The notes: generated from the sequence alone by a model not told the origin. A DNA stretch of 64,000 nt from Microvirga solisilvae (GCF_022808595.1 NZ_JAKUCN010000004.1:62001-126000); one strand, 5' to 3'. Shown: positions 1-9,914, counted from the stretch's first letter. Made by a program: numbers and translations.

Positions 1-310
1 GATCATCTGGAGTGGTTGGGGATTTTTGATCGTGTTTATCGCTGCCCTCAGCGGGGTGGCCGCAAGTGCGATTCCTGGGCCTATGGCCTTGAAGATGGGA
101 GCGCTGGCCGTGTTCGCGGCTGTGGGCACCTGGGCCTTATCTTATATGCTGAACAAGCGTGAGGTGCGAGTTCTCGTAGATCCCTCCACTGGCGAGAAGG
201 TCGTGCTAGGGCATAACGACAGCTTGTTCTTCATCCCAGTGCGTTTCTGGCCTTACCTCATCCTGATCCTCGGGTTGGCTCTAGTTCTGATCAACAGCTT
301 CAACCAATAA
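1..310 (+). CDS. small membrane protein, 5' end cut by window edge
   Basis: Small protein of unknown function with two or three hydrophobic stretches: the N-terminal half, and a C-terminal segment (YLILILGLALVLI). A TTG could start the frame at position 26, but the frame stays open to the first base of the window and reads IIWSGWGFL before that TTG. Base 1 is G, so the codon ending there could be ATG, giving an N-terminus MIIWSGWGF typical of short bacterial membrane proteins. I therefore treat it as about 103 residues with the start just outside the window. Function unknown. It converges on the lipoprotein gene with a gap of only 4 bp. Confidence 0.6.
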   Translation, partial: IIWSGWGFLIVFIAALSGVAASAIPGPMALKMGALAVFAAVGTWALSYMLNKREVRVLVDPSTGEKVVLGHNDSLFFIPVRFWPYLILILGLALVLINSFNQ

Positions 311-314
311 AATC

Positions 315-785
315 TCAAGGCGTACCCGTCGTGTCGTCGTTGCTTGCAACGATGAACTCGGCGATTTCGGCAATGCTGGCCTGAGCCAGCTCGGCGAGCG
401 TGTCCTTGTCGAGTGTTGAAATTGAGGTTGCAGGTGCTTTGGCCGGGTTGGATCCGGCCAGGCGCTTGGCACGGCGCTTTTGGGAATCGAACACATCCCA
501 GACATAAGAAATTTTGGTTTCTCCATCCTCTGTGGTGGCGGAGAGATAGCCGCGGATGCGATAACGGGCCTGAGCGCTTGAGCCGACCAGATCGACTTTA
601 CGGTCGGAGGCTGCGGTCGCGAGTTCGCCGAGCAGGGCCGTTTGAACCGGGGCAGGGGCGCCGTCGATGCTTTCCAGCGCCACCGGCACGCCCTCGGGCG
701 AGCCGCTCATGAGGGAGCCCTGGCAGGCGCTCAAGGCAGCCGTCATCACGATTGCAGCAATCCGTCCCCAGCGTTTCCCGGCCAT
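315..785 (-). CDS. putative lipoprotein, hypothetical
   Basis: 156-residue protein with a signal peptide ending in a lipobox-like LSACQ, so probably anchored to a membrane through the cysteine. The rest (repeated Ala/Ser stretches, an SYVWDVFDSQ region, a C-terminus rich in Thr/Asp) matches no family I can name. The frame is open upstream into the neighbouring benE gene, but that part is benE read out of frame. The ATG at 785 is chosen because it directly precedes the signal peptide. A CtrA-like half-perfect site (GTAA-N7-TTAA on the plus strand, 809-823) lies just upstream. Function unknown. Confidence 0.7.
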   Translation of the reverse strand: MAGKRWGRIAAIVMTAALSACQGSLMSGSPEGVPVALESIDGAPAPVQTALLGELATAASDRKVDLVGSSAQARYRIRGYLSATTEDGETKISYVWDVFDSQKRRAKRLAGSNPAKAPATSISTLDKDTLAELAQASIAEIAEFIVASNDDTTGTP

Positions 786-847
786 GAAGGCTCCCGTTCT
801 TTTTCTCGGTAATGAAACATTAACCGTGACGGGCGCGCTCGTCCAGT

Positions 848-2008
848 TCAGCCACGCTTGCGCAGTTGAAGGATGAGGAAGTCGAGACCGAGGGCGATCA
901 GGCCGGCGGCCAATCCCCAGAAGGCGGAGCCGATTCCGTATAGCGTAATTCCGGAGGCGGTGACGGCCAGCGTCAGCACGGCGGGAAAGCGCTTCGCCTC
1001 CTCGGAGAGGGCCGAGCCCAGGGCACCAGCAAAGGCTCCCATGAGGGCGAGGCCCGCCACCGTCTTGATCAGTTCCGGCGGCAGGGCCGCGATCAGGCCG
1101 ATCAGCGCGGCGCTGAAGGCGGCGAAGACGAGATAGCTCAGGGTGTAGAACGGTCCGACCATCCAGCGCTTGCCCGGATCGGGATGGGTATCTGGCCCGG
1201 TGCAGATGGCGGCGGAAATGGCGGCGAGGTTGCTGGTATGGGCTCCGAACAGGGCCGTCACCATGGAGGCGAGGCCCGTCACTGCCAGAATCGGCCGGGT
1301 CGGCGGGTTGTAGCCGGAGGCGCGCAGTACCGCGAAGCCCGGCAGGTTCTGCGAGGCCATGGTCACCAGGAAAAGGGGAAGACCCAATCCGATCAGAGCC
1401 GCAGGCTCGAAAGAGGGGGCGATGAAGGTGAGCGTCGAGAGGCTGAAATCGGAGGTGAGGGGGCGGGCGAGGCCGCCGCCGAAGGCGATGCCGAGGCCCA
1501 CGAACAGGACCGCGAGAACGGCGAGCGCCGGATTGAACAGGCGCACGACCAGGAACAGGCCGACCAGGGGCAGCACGAGGCCGGGCGCTCCCTGCGCGCT
1601 CTCGAACACCGCCATGACGAAGCGGATCAGAACGCCCGCGAGCATGGCGGCTGCAATCGAGGTGGGGATCTTCTCGATCAGCCGGCCGAACGGCTTGATG
1701 AAGGCGGCCAGCATGATGAGCAGGCCTGCCATCAGGAAACACCCAACGGCGGCATGGATGGAGATGCCGCTGGAGGCGGCGATCAGGGCCGCGCCCGGCG
1801 TCGACCAGGCCGTGACCACGGGCATCCTGTAGCGCATGCTCAAGAAGCCGCTGGTGGCGGCCATGGCGAGGCAGAGCGCCGCCACCCAGGAGGTGGTCTG
1901 CGCCGCGTCGGCCCCAACGGCCTGGGCCGCCGCGATGATGATGGCGATCGTGCTGCCGAAGCCCACAAGGGCCGCAACGACGGCTGATGTGACGATCGAC
2001 AGGCGCAT
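848..2008 (-). CDS. benE: BenE-family benzoate/H+ symporter-like transporter
   Basis: About 386 residues, almost wholly hydrophobic with some ten to twelve predicted membrane segments, the usual size for the BenE family of inner-membrane aromatic-acid/proton symporters. Family-like stretches include TTSWVAALCLAMAATSG and VVTAWSTPGAALIAAS near the N-terminus and a central GGLARPLTSDFSL loop. A GTG at 2011 directly precedes the ATG at 2008; a GGGAGAG ribosome site fits either. No benzoate catabolic genes are nearby, so the substrate is uncertain. It lies 62 bp upstream of the lipoprotein gene on the same strand. Confidence 0.85.
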   Translation of the reverse strand: MRLSIVTSAVVAALVGFGSTIAIIIAAAQAVGADAAQTTSWVAALCLAMAATSGFLSMRYRMPVVTAWSTPGAALIAASSGISIHAAVGCFLMAGLLIMLAAFIKPFGRLIEKIPTSIAAAMLAGVLIRFVMAVFESAQGAPGLVLPLVGLFLVVRLFNPALAVLAVLFVGLGIAFGGGLARPLTSDFSLSTLTFIAPSFEPAALIGLGLPLFLVTMASQNLPGFAVLRASGYNPPTRPILAVTGLASMVTALFGAHTSNLAAISAAICTGPDTHPDPGKRWMVGPFYTLSYLVFAAFSAALIGLIAALPPELIKTVAGLALMGAFAGALGSALSEEAKRFPAVLTLAVTASGITLYGIGSAFWGLAAGLIALGLDFLILQLRKRG

Positions 2009-2216
2009 CACGGCTCTCCCGGTTTGGACGGCTTAGCCGTTTAACGCGAACCCACACCCCGCGCTACTGGCCGAAAAGCTGGCAGGTCCATTTCGGAGCA
2101 GCCTGCGACATATCGGCAGGAGCACCGCAGATCTGACCTTAGGGAATAGACATATTATTTTGTAATGTTATGTCGAAACATTGCAGTTTTAGAGCCTTTC
2201 ATTGGGACATAAGCCC

Positions 2217-4184
2217 ATGCCGTTTTTGAACAAATCGATTGGTGGCGCTCAAAAGATCAATGCGGTTACAGTTGGTGCGCACGATACACCCCGCATGACC
2301 GCCCTGGCGGATGGTGGATGGCTGGTGACCTGGGTCGCTGATCGCTATGACGGTTTGGGCTCCGAGATCTACCAGCAGCGCTACGACAGCAGCGGCCGGG
2401 CGCTTTATGAAGGCGACAAGTTCGTCAACACCACGACGGCCGGGCAGCAATACGATCCGCATACGACCTCACTGCCCGATGGCGGGTGGATCGTCACATG
2501 GAGCTCCTTCGGGCAGGACGGATCGGGCTGGGGCATCTATCAGCAGCGTTTCGATGCGCAGGGCATCGCCCAAGGCGGAGAGGTTCGCGTCAACCAGACC
2601 AGCGTCAAGAATCAGGATCAGGCCGATGTCGTCGCCTTGGCTGACGGCGGATGGCTGGTGACATGGCAGTCGATGGTGTCAGTCGGCGTCGATCGCTGGG
2701 CCGCCGACATCTACCAGCAGCGTTACAGCAAGACCGGTCAGCCGCTCTACGCGACGGAGCAGCGCGTCAACACCACAACAGCCGACCAGCAGGACGAGCC
2801 GTCGATAACCGCCTTGGCCGATGGTGGCTGGGTCGTGACATGGCGCTCCTACAGTCCGGACAGTTCAGCATACGATCTCTATCAGCAACGCTATGATGCG
2901 CTTGGCAATGCTCGAGGCGGGGAAACCAGGATCAACCTGACGATCGAAGGCGCTCAGGTGGGGCAGGAAGTTGTGGCGCTCGCGGATGGTGGATGGGTCG
3001 TCACATGGGGATCCTACGGGCAGAGCGATGGCATCTATCAGCAGCGCTACGATCAGACGGGGCGCGCGCTTTATGCCGTCGACAAGCGGGTCGACACTCT
3101 TCCCGATGGCGCGCTTCTCGATGCCCAAGTGACGGCTCTCGCCGATGGCGGCTGGATGGTAACGTGGCGAAATGCGGAGCGAGGGCAGGAAGGTCTCTAT
3201 CAGCAGCGTTACGACAAGAATGGAAACGCGCTGCTTGCTGTCGAGCAACGCATCGTGGCAAGCGCCGATACGATCACTGAATCTACTGTATCAGTGTTGA
3301 AAGACGGCAGCTTCATCGTTGCCTGGAATGAATCCTTCGCAGACTTCGATACAGGTGTCTCGCGCGACAATCTTTATCAGCAGCGTTTCATTCTCGAAGG
3401 CACTGTGAAGAACCTCATGCTGAGCGGCAGCGCGATCAAAGAACTCGCGGCAATTGGAACGTCCGTGGGCACATTGAGCGTGGATGGCAAGGAGCCCGGA
3501 GAGTCCTTTACCTATCGACTCGTCGATACTGCGGGCGGGCGGTTCAAACTCGTGACGGAAAATGGAACGACTAAGATCGCCGTCGCCAATGGTCTGCTGC
3601 TCGACTACGAGCAGGCTCGCTCTCACACCATAAGGGTGCAGGTGGAGAAGGAAGGCTTCTCCGTCATCAAGAGCTTCACTCTCAATGTCGGCAATGTGGC
3701 GAGTGAATCCGTTCGAGGATCCTCCCGTAACGAAAAGTTCGTGGGAGGCGTCGGCAGCGATATCTTCCAGGCCGGCGGCGGCAACGACATTCTGATTGGC
3801 GGCGGCGGCAACGACAAGCTCATGGGAGGCACCGGCAACGATGTGCTGACCGGGAGCGCGGGGCGGGATGTGTTCGTGTTCAACACGAAGCCGAACCGGA
3901 AAAGCGACCTGGACCGGATCACCGACTTCAACGTGAGGGACGACACGATCCAGCTCGAGAACGCCGTCTTTCGAAAGCTGGGCTCCAAGACCGGCACGCT
4001 GAAGAAGGCATTCTTCACCTTCGGCACCGCGGCCAAGGATTCCGACGATCATATCCTCTACGACACCAAAACCGGATACCTGCGTTACGATGCGGACGGC
4101 ACCGGCAAGGGGGCTTCCGAGATCATTGCCAAGCTCCAACCCAAGCTCGCGGGCATGAGCTATCTGGATTTCCAGGTTATCTAG
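2217..4184 (+). CDS. RTX protein with seven propeller-like repeats (paralogue 1)
   Basis: 655-residue protein probably exported by a type I system, since it has no N-terminal signal peptide. Residues about 20-400 hold seven copies of a roughly 55-60-residue unit with the core ADGGWxVTW, most followed by (I/L)YQQR(Y/F)D; seven copies suggest a seven-bladed beta-propeller (inference). Then comes a cadherin-like segment and RTX nonapeptides of the type GGxGNDxLxGG (about residues 505-545), which bind calcium in this family. The C-terminus (FVFNTKP, DxITDFNVRDDTIQLENAVF) is the usual end of alphaproteobacterial RTX proteins. ATG 2217 is preferred over the in-frame TTG at 2202. No type I exporter genes are in the window. 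Confidence 0.85.
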   Translation: MPFLNKSIGGAQKINAVTVGAHDTPRMTALADGGWLVTWVADRYDGLGSEIYQQRYDSSGRALYEGDKFVNTTTAGQQYDPHTTSLPDGGWIVTWSSFGQDGSGWGIYQQRFDAQGIAQGGEVRVNQTSVKNQDQADVVALADGGWLVTWQSMVSVGVDRWAADIYQQRYSKTGQPLYATEQRVNTTTADQQDEPSITALADGGWVVTWRSYSPDSSAYDLYQQRYDALGNARGGETRINLTIEGAQVGQEVVALADGGWVVTWGSYGQSDGIYQQRYDQTGRALYAVDKRVDTLPDGALLDAQVTALADGGWMVTWRNAERGQEGLYQQRYDKNGNALLAVEQRIVASADTITESTVSVLKDGSFIVAWNESFADFDTGVSRDNLYQQRFILEGTVKNLMLSGSAIKELAAIGTSVGTLSVDGKEPGESFTYRLVDTAGGRFKLVTENGTTKIAVANGLLLDYEQARSHTIRVQVEKEGFSVIKSFTLNVGNVASESVRGSSRNEKFVGGVGSDIFQAGGGNDILIGGGGNDKLMGGTGNDVLTGSAGRDVFVFNTKPNRKSDLDRITDFNVRDDTIQLENAVFRKLGSKTGTLKKAFFTFGTAAKDSDDHILYDTKTGYLRYDADGTGKGASEIIAKLQPKLAGMSYLDFQVI

Positions 4185-4552
4185 GGGCGCGGGGCGAACT
4201 CCCAGGAGCTGCCACGGGCGTTCGCAATTGCCAGGCGCCTTATTGTTCCCACCCAAAACGCGTTAGCAGCCATCAAGGGGGGCTGCATCCCTCCAAAGAG
4301 CTCGGGGCCGCAGCGATGGCGAATGGCTCATGTCGGTCTGTAAAGAGCCTTGGCCACCTGAAGGACGGGGATATCCCCAGCCCAACCTTTGCATTTAACG
4401 CAAAGCTCTCAGGCTCAGGAAAATAAATCCAAAGGGGAATAATTTGCATGGATGCATAATTGATAGGGGGCGTCCTCTTGAGACTAACCTAGGCTGTAGA
4501 CTTTAGATCAATTATGAAACGTTATAAATATGCATAGACCAGGGAGGTTCAT
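4185..4552. other. intergenic region between the two RTX genes
   Basis: 368 bp without a convincing gene. The last 120 bp are AT-rich and probably hold the promoter of the second RTX gene; a TTGAGA at 4478-4483 and a TATAAA near 4525 are weak candidate boxes that do not pair at ideal spacing. An imperfect palindrome around TGCATGGATGCA lies near 4444-4456. I see no clear terminator after the first RTX gene. Confidence 0.4.
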
Positions 4553-6331
4553 ATGGCTCTGACGCAAATCGGTTCGCAATGGTCCAACGCGACGATGCCC
4601 CAACACATGACCATCTTGAGCGATGGTACGTTTCTCGCGCTGTCGACGAGGAATGGCAGTAAGGAGCTCTGGGGGCAGATTTACACTCCTGAGGGCATCG
4701 TTCTCGGCTCGGCTTTCGTGATCAAGCCTGCCACCAGCGGGCACGTTGCTTCCTACTCGGCGGTCGCTCTGGCCAATGGCAAATTTGCGGTATCCTGGCA
4801 GCGCTACCCGGAGGGAGGCGTTGAAGGCAGGTCCACCCTCGAGGGCAAGATCATGAATGCCGGTGGCGCCGGCGGCGGGATCATCACCACGATCGATACG
4901 AACGGCTCCTCCGGTGAACTGGCGGCGCTGGCCCATGGCGGCTATGTCATTGCCTACAGAAACAATAAGATTGTGGAGATCAACAGCGCGGGTGTCGTCA
5001 CCAAGCAGTTCGATATGGGCGGCAACCCTTCCAGTTATCGGGTCGAAGGTTTGAGCGACGGCGGCTATGTGTCGGTGGCCAGGCTTTGGGCTGCTGACGG
5101 TGTCAGCACCGTTATCAAAGCCGATCTTCACACGGCAGCTGGCGACACGGTCGCGCTTGACGTCAGCGGACGGACGAACTTTGCCGAGGCGGAAATCCTC
5201 ACTCTCGCAAACGGCAACTTTGCCGTTGTTTGGCGTGAGGATGTCTGGTCCGCCGAGACGGGTGAGGCCGATGTCCTAAAGGCCCGTTTCTTCACCTCGG
5301 CAGGCGTTGCTGTAGGAGGAGATGTTGTTCTGAACAACAGCCTGGGAGGCAAGGACGAGATCAAGGTCAAGGCCTTGCCGCAAGGCGGCTTCGTTCTCTC
5401 ATATGTCGGCTATGGTGCCGATGCCGACGTTTATGTCGGCACTTATGCGAATGACGGGGCGGTCGTGAATGCTCCCGTTGTGGTCGGCCAGAGCACGGCG
5501 GGCCAACAACATGAAGCCGAAATCAATGTTCTAAAAGACGGCCGTTTCGTTCTCGGATGGTCGGATACTCCGACCGGCAAGAACTTTTATCAGACATTCG
5601 ATCCGCGTGAAGGCGCGGTCACGGTGTCAGGCGATGGCGGCAACGATCGTTTCCTTGGAACCAGCAATGCCGATACCCTGAAGGGCTACGGCGGCAACGA
5701 CGTGCTCAACGGCGGCCTGGGTGCCGACCGGATGGAAGGCGGTACAGGCAACGACATCTATTATGTCGACAATGCCGGAGACCGTGTGGTCGAGACCAGC
5801 ACCGGCGGCACGGCCGATGTCGTTTATACCTCGATCACCCATACCTTGGCCTCGTATGTCGAGAATCTTGTCGCGACCGGCTCCGGCACGATCCGGCTTT
5901 ACGGAAATTCGCTGAACAATGTGATCACCGGCAACAAGGGCGCCAATGTCATCAATGGCGGCTCCGGCAACGACAAGATCAATGGCGGTCTCGGCAAGGA
6001 CGTTCTGTACGGCAGTTCCGGCAAGGACATCTTCGTGTTCAACACGAAGCCGTCCTCATCCAACTTTGACAAGATCGCCGATTACAGAGTCGCGGATGAC
6101 ACGATCTATCTGGAGAATGCCGTCTTCACGAAGCTGAAGGCCGGCAAGCTCGCGGCCTCCGCCTTCTGGAAGGGTGCCAAGGCGCACGATACCAGCGACC
6201 GCGTCATCTACGACGACAAGAAGGGCTATCTCTACTACGATGCCGACGGCACCGGTTCGTCCAAGCAGGTCCTTATCGCCACCATGGCCAAGGGTCTGAA
6301 GATGGGCTACGGCGAGTTCATCATCACCTAA
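4553..6331 (+). CDS. RTX protein with seven propeller-like repeats (paralogue 2)
   Basis: 592-residue paralogue of the upstream RTX protein. The N-terminal 360 residues hold seven degenerate copies of the same core: LSDGTFLAL, LANGKFAVSW, LAHGGYVIAY, LSDGGYVSV, LANGNFAVVW, LPQGGFVLSY and LKDGRFVLGW. RTX nonapeptides follow in two blocks (GYGGNDVLNGG and, later, GGSGNDKINGG) separated by a linker with VYTSITHTLASYVENL. The C-terminus closely matches paralogue 1 (FVFNTKP, DDTIYLENAVF, YDADGTG). The ATG has a strong GGGAGG ribosome site. Secretion by a type I exporter encoded elsewhere is inferred. Role unknown; surface or matrix proteins are common in this class. Confidence 0.85.
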   Translation: MALTQIGSQWSNATMPQHMTILSDGTFLALSTRNGSKELWGQIYTPEGIVLGSAFVIKPATSGHVASYSAVALANGKFAVSWQRYPEGGVEGRSTLEGKIMNAGGAGGGIITTIDTNGSSGELAALAHGGYVIAYRNNKIVEINSAGVVTKQFDMGGNPSSYRVEGLSDGGYVSVARLWAADGVSTVIKADLHTAAGDTVALDVSGRTNFAEAEILTLANGNFAVVWREDVWSAETGEADVLKARFFTSAGVAVGGDVVLNNSLGGKDEIKVKALPQGGFVLSYVGYGADADVYVGTYANDGAVVNAPVVVGQSTAGQQHEAEINVLKDGRFVLGWSDTPTGKNFYQTFDPREGAVTVSGDGGNDRFLGTSNADTLKGYGGNDVLNGGLGADRMEGGTGNDIYYVDNAGDRVVETSTGGTADVVYTSITHTLASYVENLVATGSGTIRLYGNSLNNVITGNKGANVINGGSGNDKINGGLGKDVLYGSSGKDIFVFNTKPSSSNFDKIADYRVADDTIYLENAVFTKLKAGKLAASAFWKGAKAHDTSDRVIYDDKKGYLYYDADGTGSSKQVLIATMAKGLKMGYGEFIIT

Positions 6332-6434
6332 GCATCTCCCAGGGCAGGGGAGCATGGGCGAAGGCTCGTGCTCCCCTGTCTCTCGGAAAGGGAAGCCCCT
6401 TTCCTGACGACTCTGGAGTGCTTAAATCTCCCTC

Positions 6435-8450
6435 ATGAGTCGCAATACCTATAACGACGTTCCCCCCGATATCCTGGACAACGAGGAGGATGACGACAGC
6501 GTAGCCGTGGAGAGCGGCTCGGATGTCGAATTCGACCTTGAGGCCAATCCCAACTCGGTCCAGCGGGGAACCGAGGTCATCAAGCGTTTTTGGACTACGC
6601 TGCCCAACGCGCCGGGCGTCTACCGCATGATGGATGCGAAGGGCGACGTTCTCTATGTGGGCAAGGCGAAGAGCCTGAAGAATCGCGTGGGCTCCTATGC
6701 CCGCGGCCAGGCGCATTCGAACCGCATCGCCCGCATGATCGGCGAAACCACCTCGATGGAATTCGTCACCACGGCGACGGAAACCGAGGCGCTGCTGCTC
6801 GAGGCCAATCTCATCAAGCAGCTCAAGCCCCGCTACAACGTGCTTTTGCGGGACGACAAGTCTCTGCCCTATATCCTGCTCACCGCCGACCACGAAGCGC
6901 CTCAGCTCGTGAAGCATCGCGGCGCGCGAAAGCGCAAGGGCGATTACTACGGCCCCTTCGCGAGCGTCTGGGCGGTCAACCGCACGATCAACGCGCTGCA
7001 GCGCGCATTCCTGCTGCGCTCGTGCAACGACAGCTATTTCGAGAACCGCACCCGGCCCTGCCTGCTGTTCCAAATCAAGCGCTGCTCGGGGCCTTGCACC
7101 AACGAGATCTCGTCGGAGGAATACGCCGGTCTCGTCTCGGAAGCGCGTGGCTTCCTGTCGGGTAAATCGAATGCCGTGAAGCAGCGCATCACGGAAGAGA
7201 TGCAGCAGGCCTCGGAGGAGCTCGAATTCGAGCGCGCTGCGCGCTGTCGCGACAGGCTCGCGGCCTTGTCCGCCATTCAGGGCGTGCAGGGCATCAACAC
7301 GCAGTCGGTGGAAGAGGCCGATGTGTTTGCCCTCGACGAGCAGGCGGGGCAGTTCTGCGTGGAGGTGTTCTTCTTCCGCAACTGGCAGAACTGGGGCAAC
7401 CGCGCCTATTTCCCGAAGGCCGACAAGTCCATGACTCCTGACGAGGTTCTGGGCTCCTTCCTCGCGCAGTTTTACGACGACAAGCCCGCGCCGCGCCTCG
7501 TCCTTCTCTCGCATGAGATCGAGGATGCGGAGCTGATGGCGGCAGCGCTTTCGACGAAGACAGAGACTCGCGTGGAAATTCACGCCCCGCAGCGCGGCGA
7601 GCGCCGTCAGCTCATCGAGTATGTCCTGCGCAATGCGAAGGAGGCGCTCGGACGCCGTCTGGCGGATACGGCCTCGCAGCAAAAGCTGCTCATCTCGCTC
7701 GGCCAAGCCTTCGGCATGGAGAAGGCGCCCAAGCGCGTGGAAGTCTACGACAACTCGCACATCATGGGCACCAACGCCGTGGGCGCGATGGTGGTGGCGG
7801 GCGCGAACGGCTTCATGAAGCAGCATTACCGCACCTTCAACATGAAGTCGGAAGACCTGAAGCCCGGCGACGATTACGGCATGATGCGCGAGATGCTGCA
7901 GCGGCGCTTCGCACGCCTCGTGAAGGAGGAGCCGCGAGGGCCCGATCAGCAGGAGAATGCGGATCGGCAACATCCTGACGACGCTTTTCCCGCATGGCCC
8001 GATCTCGTTCTCATCGACGGTGGCAAGGGGCAGTTGGAGGCGGCGCGTCAGGCTTTGGCGGATGTGGGTGTTTCCGAGAGCGACGTAACGCTCGTGGGCA
8101 TCGCCAAGGGGCGCGACCGCGATGCGGGGCGCGAGACCTTCTTCAAGGTAGGCCAGCCGCCCTTCAAGCTGCCGCCGAGGGATCCGGCGCTCTATTTCGT
8201 GCAGAGGCTTCGCGACGAGGCGCACCGCTTCGCCATCGGCACGCACCGCGCCAAGCGCAAGCGCGAGATGGTCAAGAACCCGCTCGACGAGATCGCCGGC
8301 ATCGGTCCCACCCGCAAGCGGGCGCTGTTGCACCATTTCGGGACGGTCAAGGCGATCCAACGCGCGGCCCTGGAAGACCTGATGAAGGCTCCCGGCGTGA
8401 ACGCCGCCACGGCACGGGCTGTATACGACTTCTTCCATGAGCGGGGATAA
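6435..8450 (+). CDS. uvrC: excinuclease ABC subunit C
   Basis: 671-residue nucleotide excision repair endonuclease that cuts both sides of a lesion marked by UvrA/UvrB. The GIY-YIG nuclease domain is at about residues 57-140 ([23 protein letters not shown]). The UVR motif is near 240-275, the RNase-H-like nuclease in the second half ([24 protein letters not shown]), and helix-hairpin-helix motifs at the end ([17 protein letters not shown]). An acidic extension of about 45 residues (DNEEDDDS) precedes the nuclease, a feature I associate with alphaproteobacterial UvrC. I found no LexA box upstream. It is followed by pgsA. Confidence 0.97.
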   Translation: MSRNTYNDVPPDILDNEEDDDSVAVESGSDVEFDLEANPNSVQRGTEVIKRFWTTLPNAPGVYRMMDAKGDVLYVGKAKSLKNRVGSYARGQAHSNRIARMIGETTSMEFVTTATETEALLLEANLIKQLKPRYNVLLRDDKSLPYILLTADHEAPQLVKHRGARKRKGDYYGPFASVWAVNRTINALQRAFLLRSCNDSYFENRTRPCLLFQIKRCSGPCTNEISSEEYAGLVSEARGFLSGKSNAVKQRITEEMQQASEELEFERAARCRDRLAALSAIQGVQGINTQSVEEADVFALDEQAGQFCVEVFFFRNWQNWGNRAYFPKADKSMTPDEVLGSFLAQFYDDKPAPRLVLLSHEIEDAELMAAALSTKTETRVEIHAPQRGERRQLIEYVLRNAKEALGRRLADTASQQKLLISLGQAFGMEKAPKRVEVYDNSHIMGTNAVGAMVVAGANGFMKQHYRTFNMKSEDLKPGDDYGMMREMLQRRFARLVKEEPRGPDQQENADRQHPDDAFPAWPDLVLIDGGKGQLEAARQALADVGVSESDVTLVGIAKGRDRDAGRETFFKVGQPPFKLPPRDPALYFVQRLRDEAHRFAIGTHRAKRKREMVKNPLDEIAGIGPTRKRALLHHFGTVKAIQRAALEDLMKAPGVNAATARAVYDFFHERG

Positions 8451-8525
8451 AGCGAACAGGGTCACGGCAATGTGGGGTGGGCCACGGTTGACGGACCGCG
8501 TCGAGACATGCTTCCTGCCTGTCTC

Positions 8526-9122
8526 ATGAGCACTACACGTTCCATGCGCCGGTCGAAGGCCTTCAATCTCGCCAATATGCTGACCTATGGCCGGCTTGTT
8601 GCGGTGCCGGCCGTAGTCGGCCTGCTGTTCTGGCCGGAGGATCACTGGTCACGCTGGTTCGCTCTGCTGCTCTTCGCCCTCGCAGCGATCACCGATTATT
8701 TCGACGGCTACATAGCCCGCACGTTCTCGCAGCAATCGGCGCTTGGTCGTATGCTCGATCCTATCGCCGACAAACTGTTGGTCGCGGCCTGCCTGCTCAT
8801 GCTGGTCTCGGACAAGACGATCTACAGCTGGCACATCTGGGCTGCCCTCGTCATTCTCTGCCGCGAGATCCTGGTGTCGGGCCTGCGCGAGTTCCTGGCC
8901 GAGCTGAAGGTCGGCGTGCCGGTGAGCCGCGTCGCCAAGTGGAAGACCACGTTCCAGCTTCTCTCCCTCGGCTTCCTCATCGCCGGCCCGGCAGGCGATA
9001 CGGTGCTGCCCGGAAACACGATGATCGGGCTGAGCCTTCTGTGGGTTTCCGCGATCCTGACGCTGTATACCGGTTGGGATTATCTCAGAACCGGCATTCA
9101 GCACCTGATAGACGAGGAATGA
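8526..9122 (+). CDS. pgsA: CDP-diacylglycerol-glycerol-3-phosphate 3-phosphatidyltransferase
   Basis: Inner-membrane enzyme that makes phosphatidylglycerol phosphate from CDP-diacylglycerol. The CDP-alcohol phosphotransferase signature runs DYFDGYIARTFSQQSALG followed by RMLDPIADK (D-G-x2-A-R-x8-G-x3-D-x3-D pattern). About 198 residues with several hydrophobic helices, normal for the family. ATG 8526 is chosen; ATG 8544 is possible, and an in-frame GTG at 8472 would add a tail with no family resemblance. The stop overlaps the moaD start as ATGA, so the two are probably translationally coupled. Confidence 0.93.
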   Translation: MSTTRSMRRSKAFNLANMLTYGRLVAVPAVVGLLFWPEDHWSRWFALLLFALAAITDYFDGYIARTFSQQSALGRMLDPIADKLLVAACLLMLVSDKTIYSWHIWAALVILCREILVSGLREFLAELKVGVPVSRVAKWKTTFQLLSLGFLIAGPAGDTVLPGNTMIGLSLLWVSAILTLYTGWDYLRTGIQHLIDEE

Positions 9123-9379
9123 CGGCGATGAAGCTCGTCTATTTTGCCTGGGTGCGAGAGCGGGTCGGCAAGACGGACGAGACCATCGATCTGCCCGAAG
9201 GCATCGCCACGATCGCCGATCTCGTGCGCTGGCTGAAGACGCGCGGCGAGGAATACGAATACGCCTTTGAGAACGAGAGCATCGTCCGGGCCGCCATCGA
9301 TCATGTGCATGCGAAACCTGAAGCCGCGATTGCGGGCGCGCGGGAAATCGCGTTCTTCCCGCCCATGACCGGCGGGTAG
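9119..9379 (+). CDS. moaD: molybdopterin synthase sulfur carrier subunit
   Basis: 86-residue ubiquitin-fold protein that carries the thiocarboxylate sulfur for molybdopterin synthesis. It has the family-typical opening KLVYFAWVRERVG and ends in the required Gly-Gly (PPMTGG), which is adenylated and thiolated. ATG 9119 overlaps the pgsA stop; an in-frame ATG at 9128 (MKLVYF) is an equally good start. moaE, the catalytic partner, begins 5 bp after the stop, so the two subunits are co-expressed. Confidence 0.93.
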   Translation: MTAMKLVYFAWVRERVGKTDETIDLPEGIATIADLVRWLKTRGEEYEYAFENESIVRAAIDHVHAKPEAAIAGAREIAFFPPMTGG

Positions 9380-9384
9380 GGGCC

Positions 9385-9837
9385 ATGGCCACCATCCGCA
9401 TTCAGGCCGAGGCGTTCGATGCCGCAGCCGAAACGGCGGCTCTTGCGGAGGGGAGGGGCGATATCGGGGCAACGGTCGCCTTCACCGGCTTCTGCCGCGA
9501 CGAAGGCGGCAGGCTCTCCGCCCTGGAGCTTGAGCATTATCCCGGCATGGCCGAGGCCGAGATCGCTCGTATCGCCGATGAGGCCGAGGCGCGCTGGCCT
9601 CTCATGGGGCTGACTGTCATTCATCGCTTCGGCCTGATCCGGCCGGGAGAGCCCATCGTGCTCGTGCTCGCGGCCAGTGCCCACCGCAGCGCCGCCTTCG
9701 AGGCGGCCGAGTTCATGATGGATTACTTGAAGACACGCGCTCCGTTCTGGAAGCGCGAGCATCTGACGGACGGCACGACCGGCGCCTGGGTCGAGGCCAA
9801 GGATGCGGACGATGCCGCCATGGAGCGGTGGAGCTGA
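9385..9837 (+). CDS. moaE: molybdopterin synthase catalytic subunit
   Basis: 150-residue large subunit of molybdopterin synthase, which inserts two sulfurs from MoaD into precursor Z. Family motifs visible: GATVAFTGFCRD near residue 30, LELEHYPGMAE near 48, HRFGLIRPGEPIVLV near 80, AHRSAAFEAAEFMMDYLK near 100 and the active-site region APFWKREHL with the conserved Lys. Adjacent to moaD in the usual order. The window contains no other Mo-cofactor genes. Confidence 0.95.
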   Translation: MATIRIQAEAFDAAAETAALAEGRGDIGATVAFTGFCRDEGGRLSALELEHYPGMAEAEIARIADEAEARWPLMGLTVIHRFGLIRPGEPIVLVLAASAHRSAAFEAAEFMMDYLKTRAPFWKREHLTDGTTGAWVEAKDADDAAMERWS

Positions 9838-9914
9838 TCCTCGCCGGAGCGCGCGCCTTGACCCGTCTTCCCGACAGGAGGACCATAGGATCGAGAGTGC
9901 AAGCGGAGGCGCCT

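Noticed and set aside
809..823. CtrA-like GTAA-N7-TTAA upstream of the lipoprotein
   Set aside because: One mismatch in the first half-site and no supporting feature; noted but not called.
315..2057. A single 580-residue minus-strand ORF covering the lipoprotein and most of benE
   Set aside because: Only its last 156 residues look like protein. The rest is benE read out of frame, rich in Arg/Pro/Gly.
6324..8645. 773-residue minus-strand ORF opposite uvrC
   Set aside because: Opposite-strand shadow of a clear uvrC; composition (Leu/Arg/His-rich) and lack of motifs are typical of such shadows in GC-rich DNA.
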